Source of the DNA: an uncultured Clostridia bacterium
GTDB taxonomy: Bacteria > Bacillota > Clostridia > Monoglobales > Monoglobaceae
NCBI GenBank assembly: GCA_910580105.1
Contig: CAJTWN010000004.1
Location: 62,001-126,000 of the forward strand
Direction: 5' to 3'
DNA length: 64,000 bases
The position numbers were made by a program, and so were the translations under genes. This document shows positions 49,379 through 59,848 of this stretch, one piece after another (position 1 is the stretch's first letter; each line of letters opens with the position of its first letter). The notes beneath the pieces were generated by a model. That model did no database searches, was not told where the DNA came from, and saw nothing but the letters and a program-made list of their open reading frames with translations.

Positions 49379-51508
49379 ATGGCCGAAAAGAAAACGAAAA
49401 AGACGGCAGCCAAAAAGAAATTGGTGATCGTGGAGTCCCCTACGAAAGTGGACTCAGTAAAAAAATATTTGGGCAGCGGCTATGCAATTGAAGCGACCAT
49501 GGGGCATCTTCGGGATTTACCCAAAAGTCAGATGGGCGTTGACCTCGAACATGATTTTGAACCAAAATATATTACTATCCGCGGCAAAGGTGACCTGATT
49601 GCAAAATTGAAAAAGAAGGCAAAAGCGGCATCACAAGTTTATCTCGCAACCGACCCTGACCGCGAAGGTGAGGCGATATCCTGGCATCTTGCAAATGTCC
49701 TTTCGATTGATCCGTCATCGCCCTGCAGAATTACATTTAATGAAGTAACAAAAGATGCAGTAAAAGATGCAATCAAAGATGTAAGAAGTATTGATATGGA
49801 TTTGGTCGATGCACAGCAGGCCAGACGGGTTCTTGACAGGCTTGTCGGTTATCAGATCAGTCCGCTGCTTTGGAAAAAGGTAAAAAAGGGATTGAGTGCC
49901 GGCCGTGTACAATCTGTCGTTGTACGCTTGATTGTTGACCGTGAACGGGAAATCGAAGCGTTTGAGCCGCAGGAATATTGGACAATTGATTTAAAGTTAA
50001 CCAATGACAAAGGGCGGCTTCCGTTTCTGGCAAAGTTCCATGGTTTGTTGGCGGATGGAAAAAAGATGAATCTTACCAATGAAGATGAGACCATGGCAAT
50101 TGTTGAAGAACTTAAGAAAAGCGATTTTCTGGTTAAATCTGTAAAGAGAAAAGAAACAAAGCGGCGAAGTGCGCCGCCTTTTACTACAAGTACCCTCCAG
50201 CAGGAGGCATCCCGGAAGCTGAACTTTACCTCAAGGCGTACCATGATCGCGGCGCAGCAGCTTTATGAAATGGGTTACATTACCTATATGAGAACGGATT
50301 CCCTTCGGATTGCAGCGGTGGCACAAAATGAGGCGCGTAGCTTTATCGGAAGCACCTATGGCAGTGCGTATGTGCCGAAGACACCGAAGAATTACCGGGC
50401 GAAAAAGAGTGCCCAGGACGCACATGAGGCCATTCGCCCCACCTTTGCGGTGAATACGCCGGAAAAGTATAAAGATAAATTAAAACCGGATTTGTTCAAA
50501 TTATACCGGCTTATTTGGCTGCGTTTTATGGCGAGCCAGATGTCCGATGCAGTTTTGGACACAGTGAATGTGGACATTGCATGCGGAGGGAAATATCTTG
50601 CAAAGGCTTCCGGCTCTGTTGTTAAATTTCCGGGATTTATGACGCTGTACGTTGAGAGCAAGGACGAAGAGGAAGAAAAGTCCAAGAAATTGCCGACTCT
50701 GGAAGAAAACCAGGCGCTTATGCTGAAAGAGATTGACCCGGGTCAGCATTTTACCCAGCCGCCGCCCCGGTACACAGAGGCAACGCTGGTGAAAGCAATG
50801 GAAGAGGATGGCATTGGCCGCCCAAGTACCTATGCCCCGACCATTGCGACCATCACGGCACGGGGGTATGTGGCGAGAGAAGGAAAAGCGCTGTATCCTA
50901 CGGAACTTGGATTTATTGTCACGGATTTGATGAAAGAGAATTTTGAAGATATTGTAGATGTAGAGTTTACAGCCAATATGGAAGATAAAATTGAGGATGT
51001 GGCAGAGGGGAATAAGCCCTGGAAACAATTGATCCGAGAATTTTATGGTGATTTTTCGCATACATTAAAGGAAGCAGAGGAGAAAATCGGACAGATAGAG
51101 ATAAAGGATGAAGTATCCGATGTTATCTGTGAGAAATGCGGAAGAAATATGGTATATAAGCAGGGGAAATTTGGAAAGTTTCTTGCTTGTCCGGGATTCC
51201 CGGAATGCCGGAATACAAAAGCAATTGTGGAAGAATTGGATGTGCCCTGTCCCAAGTGCGGCGGGAAGGTTTTAATAAAAAAATCAAAAAAGGGCGCAGC
51301 ATTTTATACCTGTGAACACAATCCGGAAACCTGTGACTTTATTTCATGGAACGAGCCGACCAATGAACGTTGTCCGGATTGCGGGGCACAATTGCTGAAG
51401 GTGCGTGCGTTCAAAAGAAGAGGTCCGGTATCATATAAGTGTTCCAATGACACCTGTGATTATGTAAGAAAGCCAACTCCAAAAAAGAAAACGGCAGCAA
51501 AAAAATAA
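49379..51508 (+). CDS. topA: DNA topoisomerase I
   Basis: A 709-residue type IA topoisomerase that relaxes negative supercoils. TOPRIM domain KLVIVESPTKVDSVKKYLG is followed by the acidic triad in ATDPDREGEAIS. The catalytic Tyr lies in YITYMRTDSLRI (about residue 303). DGIGRPSTYAPTIATI completes the core. The C-terminus has three Cys4 zinc ribbons beginning at CEKCGRN, CPKCGGK and CPDCGAQ, then a lysine-rich tail. It ends the folT-methyltransferase-dprA-topA unit before a strong terminator. Confidence 0.97.
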   Translation: MAEKKTKKTAAKKKLVIVESPTKVDSVKKYLGSGYAIEATMGHLRDLPKSQMGVDLEHDFEPKYITIRGKGDLIAKLKKKAKAASQVYLATDPDREGEAISWHLANVLSIDPSSPCRITFNEVTKDAVKDAIKDVRSIDMDLVDAQQARRVLDRLVGYQISPLLWKKVKKGLSAGRVQSVVVRLIVDREREIEAFEPQEYWTIDLKLTNDKGRLPFLAKFHGLLADGKKMNLTNEDETMAIVEELKKSDFLVKSVKRKETKRRSAPPFTTSTLQQEASRKLNFTSRRTMIAAQQLYEMGYITYMRTDSLRIAAVAQNEARSFIGSTYGSAYVPKTPKNYRAKKSAQDAHEAIRPTFAVNTPEKYKDKLKPDLFKLYRLIWLRFMASQMSDAVLDTVNVDIACGGKYLAKASGSVVKFPGFMTLYVESKDEEEEKSKKLPTLEENQALMLKEIDPGQHFTQPPPRYTEATLVKAMEEDGIGRPSTYAPTIATITARGYVAREGKALYPTELGFIVTDLMKENFEDIVDVEFTANMEDKIEDVAEGNKPWKQLIREFYGDFSHTLKEAEEKIGQIEIKDEVSDVICEKCGRNMVYKQGKFGKFLACPGFPECRNTKAIVEELDVPCPKCGGKVLIKKSKKGAAFYTCEHNPETCDFISWNEPTNERCPDCGAQLLKVRAFKRRGPVSYKCSNDTCDYVRKPTPKKKTAAKK

Positions 51509-51525
51509 TATCTGAAATCCAACGG

Positions 51526-51555
51526 GCCCCCTGTATAAGAAACAGGGGGCTTTTT
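51526..51555 (+). terminator. Terminator of the folT-topA operon
   Basis: A 9-bp GC-rich stem, GCCCCCTGT / ACAGGGGGC, with a 7-base loop, followed by TTTTT. Confidence 0.93.
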
Positions 51556-51578
51556 CGATAAAATATTGTGAAAAAGGC

Positions 51579-51624
51579 TTGACAAAAGAAAAAGTTTGAT
51601 GTAAACTAATACGGTTCGTATTAG
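51579..51624 (+). promoter_or_regulatory. str-operon promoter with palindrome at the start site
   Basis: TTGACA (51579-51584), a 17-base spacer and TAAACT (51602-51607). The perfect inverted repeat CTAATACG-GTT-CGTATTAG (51606-51624) follows and overlaps the expected +1. Confidence 0.8.
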
Positions 51625-51645
51625 AAAGTAAAAGGGGAAATCTCC

Positions 51646-51888
51646 ATGGATAGGATTGATGGCACAAACCATGTGGCGGGCTTGAAACAATCAAAAAAAG
51701 CAATTGCCGCCGGAAAAGTCAAGATTGCCTATCTTGCACAGGATGCAGACCCCTGGATTTTTGAATCTTTTCTCACATTTTGCAGAGAGCATGGAGTGGA
51801 AGTTATTGAGGTTCCAACCATGAAAGAACTTGCCAAAGGGTGTCGTGTGGAAGTTCCGACGGCAGTCGCATGTATCTGTGAGGAATAG
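51646..51888 (+). CDS. L7Ae/L30e-family ribosome-associated protein
   Basis: An 80-residue RNA-binding protein of the L7Ae/L30e/S12e/Gadd45 family (YbxF type). Features: [20 protein letters not shown], a short alpha-beta-alpha core and the end [11 protein letters not shown]. YbxF-like proteins bind kink-turn RNA and ribosomes. It is encoded just before rpsL in most Firmicutes. Normally rpoB-rpoC lie upstream; here topA does. Confidence 0.9.
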   Translation: MDRIDGTNHVAGLKQSKKAIAAGKVKIAYLAQDADPWIFESFLTFCREHGVEVIEVPTMKELAKGCRVEVPTAVACICEE

Positions 51889-51950
51889 TTTTGATAAAAC
51901 CGCTTTGGCGATTTTATATATATTATTTTATATGTATGGAGGTGAACATA

Positions 51951-52364
51951 TTGCCAACATTTAACCAATTAGTCAGAAAGGGCAGAGCTACTGTCGAAAA
52001 GAAATCCACAGCGCCTGCACTTTTGAAAGGTATGAACACAATTAAGAAGAGACCTACCGATCAGGCATCTCCTCAGAAGAGAGGTGTATGTACATCTGTA
52101 AGAACGATGACACCGAAGAAGCCGAACTCCGCTCTCCGTAAGGTTGCCAGAGTTAAGCTCACCAACGGCATCGAGGTTTCTGCTTATATCCCCGGTATCG
52201 GACACAACCTGCAGGAGCATAGTGTTGTTATGATTCGCGGCGGACGTATTAAAGACCTTCCTGGTGTACGTTATCATATTATCCGTGGTACTTTGGATAC
52301 TTCGGGCGTTGATAAGCGTTTACAGAGCCGGTCTAAGTACGGTGCAAAGAGACCTAAGAAATAA
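51951..52364 (+). CDS. rpsL: 30S ribosomal protein S12 (TTG start)
   Basis: A 137-residue protein with S12 signatures [37 protein letters not shown] and [13 protein letters not shown] (Lys and Pro residues of the streptomycin region are wild-type). The start is TTG at 51951, five bases after GGAGGTGA; the frame upstream has no ribosome site. It helps decoding in the A site. Confidence 0.96.
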   Translation: MPTFNQLVRKGRATVEKKSTAPALLKGMNTIKKRPTDQASPQKRGVCTSVRTMTPKKPNSALRKVARVKLTNGIEVSAYIPGIGHNLQEHSVVMIRGGRIKDLPGVRYHIIRGTLDTSGVDKRLQSRSKYGAKRPKK

Positions 52365-52386
52365 AATCTGACAAATGTAAATGTAA

Positions 52387-52478
52387 GTGCATATATGTTC
52401 TGTAGATAGAGTCTATGGCCGATATGCACGACAGTGAACGGAAAACCCGGTTCATTGAGTACCTTAATGGTGAATAAA
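52387..52478 (+). promoter_or_regulatory. Structured S12-S7 intercistronic region, candidate S7 control site
   Basis: GTGCATAT (52387-52394) pairs perfectly with ATATGCAC (52422-52429), with an inner TAGA/TCTA stem. A second hairpin, GTGAACGG/CCCGGTTCAT, follows at about 52433-52456. In E. coli protein S7 represses the str operon at this intercistronic position; the role here is inferred. Confidence 0.45.
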
Positions 52479-52483
52479 CCTGA

Positions 52484-52972
<489 letters not shown>

Positions 52973-52988
52973 TTGGTGTGTGTTGCCG

Positions 52989-53116
52989 CATATTTTTACG
53001 GCATACTATGATTTTATTGCGGGTAAATCCCGCTTAACAAACCGAATAGGTGCCTATAGGCACAAAAGATCAGCATAACAAGGGAAGGGGCGTAGTATGC
53101 GCTGCTTCCCCTTGGT
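52989..53116 (+). promoter_or_regulatory. Four consecutive hairpins before fusA
   Basis: GCCG/CGGC (about 52985-53008), GCGGG/CCCGC (53020-53033), GTGCC/GGCAC (53050-53062) and GGGAAG/CTTCCC (about 53083-53111) follow each other between rpsG and the fusA ribosome site. None has a T-run, so they look like processing or translation-control elements rather than terminators. Confidence 0.4.
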
Positions 53117-53138
53117 GATGTTGGAAAGGAGTAGATTT

Positions 53139-55223
53139 ATGGGTAGAGCGTTTTCACTTGAGAAAACAAGAAATATTGGTATCATGGCGCATATCGATGC
53201 TGGTAAAACAACGACGACAGAACGTATTCTGTTCTATACGGGCCGTGTACACAAGATTGGTGAAACCCACGAAGGTGCGGCTACCATGGACTGGATGGAG
53301 CAGGAACAGGAGCGTGGTATCACCATTACTTCTGCTGCGACGACTGCACAGTGGAAGAACCATAGAATTAATATCATTGATACCCCTGGACACGTTGATT
53401 TCACAGTAGAAGTTGAGCGTTCTTTGCGTGTACTTGACGGTTCTGTTACCGTTCTGTGTGCAAAGGGCGGCGTTGAGCCTCAGTCTGAAACTGTTTGGAG
53501 ACAGGCGGACAAGTATCATGTACCGAGAATGGTATATGTAAATAAGATGGATATTATGGGCGCAGACTTTTATAATGTTGTTAACATGATGAAAGAGCGT
53601 TTGAAATGTAATGCAGTTCCGATTCAGCTCCCGATTGGTGCGGAGGATGAATTTAAAGGACTGATTGACCTGATTCAGATGAAGGCATATGTATATTATG
53701 ATGAATTGGGCCAGGATGAGAGAATTGAAGAAATTCCGGCAGATATGATGGACAAGGCACAGGAATACAGACAAGCCTTGCTTGAAGCTGTTGCTGAAAC
53801 CGATGAAGAGTTGATGGAAAAATTCTTTGAAGAGGGCGATTTGTCTGAAGCTGAGATTAAAAAGGCAATTAGAAAAGCGACCATCAATGTAGAAATGGTT
53901 CCCGTACTCTGTGGTTCTTCTTACAGAAACAAGGGTGTACAGAATATGCTGGATGCTGTTATCGATTTTATGCCGTCTCCTTTGGATGTACCTGCAATTA
54001 AGGGTACCATTCCGGGAACCGAGGAGGAAGCTGAGCGTCCTTCCTCTGATGAAGAGCCTTTTGCAGCTTTGGCATTTAAAATTATGACAGACCCCTATGT
54101 AGGTAAGCTGTGTTTCTTCCGTGTATATTCCGGTACCCTCAACAGTGGGTCTCATGTATATAACTCTGTAAAGGATAATAAAGAGAGAATCGGACGTATC
54201 TTGCAGATGCACGCGAACCATAGAGAGGATATCGAAACTGTTTATTCCGGTGATATTGCGGCGGCCGTTGGTCTTAAAAATACCACAACCGGTGATACCT
54301 TATGTGATGAAAAGAATCCGATTGTTCTTGAGTCCATGGAATTCCCGGAACCGGTTATCCGTGTTGCAATCGAGCCAAAAACAAAAGCTGGCCAGGAGAA
54401 GATGGGTATCGCACTTTCCAAGCTTGCAGAGGAAGATCCCACATTCAAGACCTATACAGATGATGAAACAGGACAGACCATTATTGCCGGTATGGGTGAG
54501 CTTCACCTGGAGATTATCGTTGACCGTCTTCTGCGTGAGTTTAAAGTAGAAGCAAATGTTGGTAATCCGCAGGTTTCCTATCGTGAAACGATTCGTAAAG
54601 CAGCGCATATCAACCATAAATATGCAAGACAGTCCGGTGGTAAAGGTCAGTATGGTCATGTTGTCATAGACATGGAACCGATGGAACCCGGAACCGGTTA
54701 TATCTTTGAGAACAAAATTGTCGGTGGTGCCATTCCGAAAGAATACATCCCTGCTGTTGACGCAGGTATTCAGGGGGCAATGCAGACGGGTGTTCTCGCT
54801 GGTTATCCTGTTGTAGATGTAAAAGTTACGTTGGTTGACGGTTCTTATCATGAAGTTGACTCTTCTGAAATGGCGTTTAAAATTGCAGGTTCTATGGCGT
54901 TCAAAGAAGGATGCCGTCAAGGTAATCCCGTTATTTTGGAGCCGATTATGAAGGTCGTTGTCAACGTACCGGAAGAATACATGGGTGATGTTATGGGTGA
55001 TCTCAATTCACGCCGTGGACAGATTCAGGGTATGGAGGCAAGAACGGGTGCGCAGGAAATTACTGCACATGTTCCGCTTTCTGAGATGTTTGGTTATGCA
55101 ACCGAACTTCGTTCCAGAACCCAGGGACGCGGTCAGTATTCCATGGAACCCAGTCACTTTGAAGAACTGCCGAAGAGCATTTCTGAGAAGATTATCAAAG
55201 AGAGAAACAAGACAGAAGCTTAG
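53139..55223 (+). CDS. fusA: Elongation factor G
   Basis: A 694-residue translocase GTPase. The G domain has [18 protein letters not shown] (P loop), [11 protein letters not shown] (switch I), [15 protein letters not shown] (switch II) and NKMD. Domains II to V follow, with [11 protein letters not shown] near the end. I start at ATG 53139 ([10 protein letters not shown]) after AAAGGAG; the longer frame has no ribosome site. It is the fourth gene of the str operon. Confidence 0.97.
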   Translation: MGRAFSLEKTRNIGIMAHIDAGKTTTTERILFYTGRVHKIGETHEGAATMDWMEQEQERGITITSAATTAQWKNHRINIIDTPGHVDFTVEVERSLRVLDGSVTVLCAKGGVEPQSETVWRQADKYHVPRMVYVNKMDIMGADFYNVVNMMKERLKCNAVPIQLPIGAEDEFKGLIDLIQMKAYVYYDELGQDERIEEIPADMMDKAQEYRQALLEAVAETDEELMEKFFEEGDLSEAEIKKAIRKATINVEMVPVLCGSSYRNKGVQNMLDAVIDFMPSPLDVPAIKGTIPGTEEEAERPSSDEEPFAALAFKIMTDPYVGKLCFFRVYSGTLNSGSHVYNSVKDNKERIGRILQMHANHREDIETVYSGDIAAAVGLKNTTTGDTLCDEKNPIVLESMEFPEPVIRVAIEPKTKAGQEKMGIALSKLAEEDPTFKTYTDDETGQTIIAGMGELHLEIIVDRLLREFKVEANVGNPQVSYRETIRKAAHINHKYARQSGGKGQYGHVVIDMEPMEPGTGYIFENKIVGGAIPKEYIPAVDAGIQGAMQTGVLAGYPVVDVKVTLVDGSYHEVDSSEMAFKIAGSMAFKEGCRQGNPVILEPIMKVVVNVPEEYMGDVMGDLNSRRGQIQGMEARTGAQEITAHVPLSEMFGYATELRSRTQGRGQYSMEPSHFEELPKSISEKIIKERNKTEA

Positions 55224-55233
55224 TAATTTTTTG

Positions 55234-55269
55234 ACATTCTTTGCACAAAAATTTTTGTGCAAAGGATGT
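55234..55269 (+). terminator. Very stable hairpin after fusA
   Basis: ACATTCTTTGCACAAA / TTTGTGCAAAGGATGT, 16 bp with one G-U pair. No T-run follows, so it may act as a partial terminator or as a stability/processing site between fusA and tuf. Confidence 0.6.
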
Positions 55270-55362
55270 TTCGATATTTATATAAATATAATATCTGCTA
55301 ATAAAATTGATAGTTTGCATAGCAAGTTATATGGCTTTTGTTAAAATTTTTATAAAAAACTA

Positions 55363-55391
55363 TTGCAATTATTTTACTTTCATAGTAAAAT
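55363..55391 (+). promoter_or_regulatory. Own promoter of tuf with inverted repeat
   Basis: TTGCAA (55363-55368), a 17-base spacer and TAAAAT (55386-55391). ATTTTACT-TTCAT-AGTAAAAT (55371-55391) is a perfect inverted repeat that covers the spacer and -10. Confidence 0.65.
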
Positions 55392-55447
55392 ATGTACAGG
55401 TTTGAAAATTATTAAATTAACCATATATCTTTAGGAGGAAAATTAAA

Positions 55448-56650
55448 ATGGCTAAGGAAAAATTCGAAAGAAGTAAACCCCATGTTAACATTGGTACAAT
55501 TGGCCACGTTGACCATGGTAAAACCACATTGACCGCTGCAATCACCAAAGTTTTGGCTTTGGATGGTAAAGCACAGTTCGAAGCTTATGATATGATTGAT
55601 AAGGCTCCGGAAGAAAGAGAAAGAGGTATTACGATCTCTACTGCACACGTTGAGTATGAGACAGCAAACCGTCACTATGCACACGTTGACTGTCCGGGAC
55701 ATGCTGACTATGTTAAGAACATGATCACCGGTGCTGCACAGATGGATGGTGCTATCCTCGTTGTATCTTCTGCTGATGGTCCTATGCCGCAGACAAGAGA
55801 GCACATTCTTCTCTCCCGTCAGGTAGGCGTACCTTATATTGTTGTATTCATGAACAAAGTTGACCAGGTAGACGATGAAGAGCTTCTTGAACTCGTAGAA
55901 ATGGAAATCAGAGATCTTCTTACCGAGTATGAATTCCCGGGAGATGATACACCTATCGTAAAAGGTAGTGCACTTCAGGTTCTCGAGAGCAGCTCTCAGG
56001 ATACAAATGCTCCTGAATATGCTTGCATTCACGAATTGATGGATGCAATCGACAGCTACATTCCGACACCGGAAAGAAAGAGCGACCTGCCCTTCTTGAT
56101 GCCTGTCGAGGACGTATTCTCTATTACCGGCCGTGGTACTGTTGCTACGGGTAGAGTTGAGAGAGGTCAGCTCAACATGTCTGACGAAGTTGAAATCGTT
56201 GGTCTTTCTGAAGAAACAAGAAAAGTTGTTGTTACTGGTATCGAAATGTTCAGAAAACTTCTTGACTATGCAGAAGCTGGTGATAACATCGGTGCACTTC
56301 TTCGTGGTGTTGCCAGAGATGAAATCGAAAGAGGACAGGTTTTGGCTAAACCCGGCACAATTACTCCGCACACACAGTTTAAGGGCGAAGTATACGTTTT
56401 GACCAAAGAAGAAGGTGGACGTCATACACCGTTCTTCACCAATTACAGACCGCAGTTCTATTTCAGAACAACGGACGTAACCGGTGTTGTTAATCTTCCT
56501 GATGGTGTTGAAATGTGTATGCCTGGTGATAATGTAACCATGTCTGTTGAATTGACAACAACCATCGCTATTGAAGAGGGTCTTCGTTTCGCTATCCGTG
56601 AGGGTGGTAGAACCGTTGGTTCTGGCGTTGTAACGGAAGTTATTAAATAA
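55448..56650 (+). CDS. tuf: Elongation factor Tu
   Basis: A 400-residue GTPase that delivers aminoacyl-tRNA to the ribosome. The P loop [52 protein letters not shown] and NKVDQVDD are all intact, as is the C-terminal barrel (RGMVLAKPGT-like [17 protein letters not shown]). Codon use is markedly biased, as expected for a highly expressed gene. It lies 224 bases after fusA with its own promoter. Confidence 0.98.
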   Translation: MAKEKFERSKPHVNIGTIGHVDHGKTTLTAAITKVLALDGKAQFEAYDMIDKAPEERERGITISTAHVEYETANRHYAHVDCPGHADYVKNMITGAAQMDGAILVVSSADGPMPQTREHILLSRQVGVPYIVVFMNKVDQVDDEELLELVEMEIRDLLTEYEFPGDDTPIVKGSALQVLESSSQDTNAPEYACIHELMDAIDSYIPTPERKSDLPFLMPVEDVFSITGRGTVATGRVERGQLNMSDEVEIVGLSEETRKVVVTGIEMFRKLLDYAEAGDNIGALLRGVARDEIERGQVLAKPGTITPHTQFKGEVYVLTKEEGGRHTPFFTNYRPQFYFRTTDVTGVVNLPDGVEMCMPGDNVTMSVELTTTIAIEEGLRFAIREGGRTVGSGVVTEVIK

Positions 56651-56665
56651 GAAATAGCTGATTTA

Positions 56666-56696
56666 GGCCGCGCACGATGTTGCGCGGTCTTTTTTA
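56666..56696 (+). terminator. Terminator of tuf
   Basis: The stem GGCCGCGCA / TGCGCGGTC (one G-U) with a 6-base loop is followed by TTTTTT. Confidence 0.92.
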
Positions 56697-56824
56697 TTTT
56701 CAATAGGGAACTATATGAATTTTAATGTGGAAGGTTAGATAAATGAAAAGAAAGTTTAGGAGAAATGACTTGCAATTATTTTTTTATTAATATATGAAAA
56801 AAAGATAGTATATTGCATATATAA

Positions 56825-56851
56825 CAAGCGGACAGAATTTCTGCCCGCTTG
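56825..56851 (-). terminator. Hairpin after the acetyltransferase fusion gene
   Basis: CAAGCGG-A-CAGA / TCTG-C-CCGCTTG with a 3-base loop. It lies 14 bases past the gene's stop; the T-run is poor. Confidence 0.5.
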
Positions 56852-56864
56852 CTACATATAATTC

Positions 56865-58364
56865 TTATAATTCTGTATAGAGCCTATGAACCCCTTTGGG
56901 TTCATAGGTTAGTAAGTCTGAAATATTCAGATAATCACAGAGGAGATAGAGGATGGAGAGCCACATTTCGGTTCCCATAAGGGAGGGTTTTTCTGTTTGA
57001 TGGAGTTCAAAACTAAAGCCTTTGTTTTCAACCCAATGATCTAAAATTTTATAGACCCAACCCACGGCCCATTCCTGGCCTTCATCATAACGATAATCTG
57101 TCTGTCCTTTGCAAAGCCATAAAGGATGAATGATATCCAGAACGTTGCAGGCATTTCCATTTGCGCCGCCGAAGTAATTTTCATCTTTTGCATGTTCTAA
57201 AATAGTATCAAGCGCTTTTTCGGGCAGGGGCAGCGGATGATGTAATTGCGCATAACTGCCGCGGGTCAGGCGATAGAACCCGTTGACAATATGTAATCTT
57301 GATGCGGGATTTCCCCAAACGCCGTTTTGGGCATTGACATGGGTGTCCAGCCATTCAAACAGCGTATTCAAATCCGCTTTAATACCAAAGTGTTTTTGGT
57401 TCTGATAAAAACTGGTTCCAAGACAGTCGATGTCGTTTCCGGCGCCCCAAACATTGGTATCCCAGCTAAGGTTTTCTAACCATTGTATTAACTTTTCTCC
57501 CTGTAATTGGGTAGAAGAAGAATAGGGTTTAGCAATTGAAGCGCCTAAGTTTTCCAATGCGTAGCCGACAGAGAGGACTTCATAGTCAATATTGTCCGTC
57601 TGCCAGTTTTGGATTTTTGTAATGAGGTCCCGTTTGTTGTCCGGTGTTTCGTTAAACATGGTTAAAATTTCAATGGCATCACATAAAGCACGTTTCGGGG
57701 ATTGACCGGGTACACAGTTGGGATCAGTGAATTCACCATTTTGCTGATAGGAAGCAATGAGTGTTTTTAATTGTGTTTTCACTGATGTACAAAAAGAAGC
57801 CAATGGTGCGGATAAGGTAGAACGAATGCGGTCTTTTATTGGTTTTGCAGGATTTCCGCCAACAACCTGATAAGGCATGACATCTTTTGTAACGATACTT
57901 CCGGCGGCAATGATGCTGTTGTTTCCAATATGGACACCGTCAACGATAACGGCATTCGCTCCGATCCACACATTATTCCCAATGGTAATACCTTTTGAGG
58001 TACAGGGTTGCTTGGAAATCGGGAGCCGTAAGTCGCTGTAGCCATGATTTTCTGCAATAATACTTGCCTTTGGCGCAATACGGACATGATTCCCTAATGT
58101 GATTTTACCTTGCAGATACGCATAGGAATTGATAGAACAATGGGTTCCCATCTCAAGTTTTGCGCCCCGTATCAGGGCATTTGCACAGATGAAAGAGTTG
58201 TTGCCCATTGTAATTGTAGAAGCATAAATGTCTGCAAGTTCAGAAATGAAACATTTCTCACCAATTTCCCAGCCATCGGCTTCCTTCTGTGATTGAAATT
58301 GCTGCTGCTCTTCATCACATGTGCCAAAAAGAAGCCACGGCATAAACTCTTTTTCACGATCCAT
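56865..58364 (-). CDS. Hexapeptide-repeat acetyltransferase fused to an alpha-helical domain
   Basis: A 499-residue protein. Residues about 30-190 form a left-handed beta-helix of hexapeptide repeats, with the maltose/galactoside O-acetyltransferase signature [19 protein letters not shown] and the catalytic-type His in [15 protein letters not shown]. Residues about 200-499 have no motif I know but repeat helix signatures ([53 protein letters not shown]) like an alpha/alpha toroid, as in six-hairpin glycosidases or terpene-cyclase-like domains. It may acetylate a sugar or polymer held by the second domain. The substrate is unknown. Confidence 0.75.
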   Translation of the reverse strand: MDREKEFMPWLLFGTCDEEQQQFQSQKEADGWEIGEKCFISELADIYASTITMGNNSFICANALIRGAKLEMGTHCSINSYAYLQGKITLGNHVRIAPKASIIAENHGYSDLRLPISKQPCTSKGITIGNNVWIGANAVIVDGVHIGNNSIIAAGSIVTKDVMPYQVVGGNPAKPIKDRIRSTLSAPLASFCTSVKTQLKTLIASYQQNGEFTDPNCVPGQSPKRALCDAIEILTMFNETPDNKRDLITKIQNWQTDNIDYEVLSVGYALENLGASIAKPYSSSTQLQGEKLIQWLENLSWDTNVWGAGNDIDCLGTSFYQNQKHFGIKADLNTLFEWLDTHVNAQNGVWGNPASRLHIVNGFYRLTRGSYAQLHHPLPLPEKALDTILEHAKDENYFGGANGNACNVLDIIHPLWLCKGQTDYRYDEGQEWAVGWVYKILDHWVENKGFSFELHQTEKPSLMGTEMWLSILYLLCDYLNISDLLTYEPKGVHRLYTEL

Positions 58365-58394
58365 AATTTCCCCACCTTTTATAAAATTATATTT

Positions 58395-58423
58395 ATTCTA
58401 TCATTAAAAAAAATACAAGTCAA
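58395..58423 (-). promoter_or_regulatory. Promoter of the acetyltransferase fusion gene
   Basis: On the minus strand TTGACT (58418-58423), a 17-base spacer and TAGAAT (58395-58400). Confidence 0.7.
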
Positions 58424-58437
58424 TGAGGGAAACTTTC

Positions 58438-58466
58438 TTTACAGACAAAATAATTCGTGGTAAGAT
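58438..58466 (+). promoter_or_regulatory. Promoter of the Crp/Fnr regulator
   Basis: TTTACA (58438-58443), a 17-base spacer and TAAGAT (58461-58466). Confidence 0.65.
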
Positions 58467-58504
58467 AAGGAAAAACAGCAGGAAAGGTAGGGATAGAAAG
58501 CGGG

Positions 58505-59179
58505 ATGAAAATAATCTTAGAGCAATATCTTCCTTTTTGGGAGACTCTTTCCCCAATGCAAAAAGAAATGCTGGAGATGAATTCATTTCATCGTTGTGTA
58601 AAAAAGGGAGAGCGATTGCACAACGGTGCTGAAGATTGTATCGGTCTTCTGCTGGTTTTGTCGGGAAGGCTTCGTGTCTTTACTGTGTCTGATGAGGGAA
58701 AGGAAATCACATTGTATCGTCTTTTGGATCGGGATATTTGTCTGTTTTCCGCGTCTTGTATCATGGCAAGTATACAGTTTGATGTTGCTGTTGAGGCGGA
58801 ATGTGATACAGAAATGATGCAAATTTCAGCTGCCATATACCAAAAAATTATGAGAGAATCTGCCGCTGTTGCGAATTATACAAATGAGTTGATGGCAATG
58901 AGATTTTCTGAAGTGATGTGGCTGATGGAACAGGTGCTTTATAAAAAGATGGATGCCCGTCTTGCGGCCTATTTACTGGAGGAATTTTCTTATGCCGAAA
59001 CGGAAACCATTCATATGACCCATGAAGAAATTGCCCGTCAGCTGGGTTCGGCCCGGGAAGTGATTAGCCGAATGTTAAAGTATTTTATGACTGAAAACTT
59101 AATATCTGTATCCCGTGGTAAAATTACTTTGTTGGATGCGGAAGCCATGCGCCGCATGGCGGCGGACAGTATGCGGTGA
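58505..59179 (+). CDS. Crp/Fnr-family transcriptional regulator
   Basis: A 224-residue protein with an N-terminal cyclic-nucleotide-binding-like beta barrel (about 20-120) and a C-terminal winged helix (about 150-215, recognition region MTHEEIARQLGSAREVISRML). The barrel lacks the RxS phosphate cassette of true cAMP binders. Cysteines are present (near residues 24, 41, 82 and 101) but not in the Fnr N-terminal cluster pattern. The ligand is therefore unknown. It is divergent from the acetyltransferase fusion. Half-sites of the Crp/Fnr type occur before trxA at 59956-59995. Confidence 0.9.
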   Translation: MKIILEQYLPFWETLSPMQKEMLEMNSFHRCVKKGERLHNGAEDCIGLLLVLSGRLRVFTVSDEGKEITLYRLLDRDICLFSASCIMASIQFDVAVEAECDTEMMQISAAIYQKIMRESAAVANYTNELMAMRFSEVMWLMEQVLYKKMDARLAAYLLEEFSYAETETIHMTHEEIARQLGSAREVISRMLKYFMTENLISVSRGKITLLDAEAMRRMAADSMR

Positions 59180-59311
59180 TTGCGTATAATGTGCAAAAGA
59201 TATATGAAAAATTTATTTTTTTATTAACATGAAATATGCAGAATGATTATATATATTTCGTAAAACAATTCTTTGCATTGCGGATATTTAAGGGGGAGGT
59301 GGTGAATATTT

Positions 59312-59848
59312 ATGGGTATCGGAATTATCGTATGCGGTTTGAACGGCAGCGGAAAGAGCACGTTTGGGAAAGCACTGGCAGAAAAACTCAAATTTCAGTT
59401 TATTGATAGTGAAAATCTGTTTTTTCCAAAGACGGATGCAAGTTATCGTTATGCCAACGCCCGTTCACGTGCAGAAGCTGAAAGATGCTTTATCGGTGAA
59501 ATCAGAAAATACGAAAATTTTGTTTTTGCTGCGGTTAAGGGAGATTACGCAAAGGAGACATATCAATATGCAGTTTTGCTGAATGTGCCGAAAAGTATCC
59601 GGTTAGAACGCCTGAGAAACCGGACCTTTCAGCGGTTTGGGGATAGGATGTTGCCAGGAGGAGATTTATATGAGCAAGAGAAAGCTTTTTTTGATATGGC
59701 AAGTGCCAGAAAAGAAGATTATGTTGAAGAATGGGTACAGTCACTGAAGTGTCCTGTCATACGAGCGGATGGGAGAAAACCCATTGAAGAAAATTTGGCG
59801 TTTGTTATCGGGAAGATTCATGAATATTCTTCTATTGACTCGGTCTGA
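59312..59848 (+). CDS. Small P-loop kinase-like protein
   Basis: A 178-residue P-loop NTPase with Walker A VCGLNGSGKSTFGKALA, a DSENLFFPKTD segment after the second strand, and a LID-like Arg-rich stretch (RLERLRNRTFQRFGDRM). This is the layout of shikimate/gluconate/adenylate kinase-like enzymes (AAA_18/AAA_33 groups). The acceptor substrate cannot be told. It starts behind GGAGGTGG, between the Crp/Fnr regulator and thioredoxin. Confidence 0.8.
   Translation: MGIGIIVCGLNGSGKSTFGKALAEKLKFQFIDSENLFFPKTDASYRYANARSRAEAERCFIGEIRKYENFVFAAVKGDYAKETYQYAVLLNVPKSIRLERLRNRTFQRFGDRMLPGGDLYEQEKAFFDMASARKEDYVEEWVQSLKCPVIRADGRKPIEENLAFVIGKIHEYSSIDSV

Noticed and set aside
55412..56425. Minus-strand frame of 337 codons opposite tuf
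   Set aside because: A shadow of the strongly biased tuf codon use; no start signal or domain. The same holds for the 355-codon frame opposite fusA (53154-54221).
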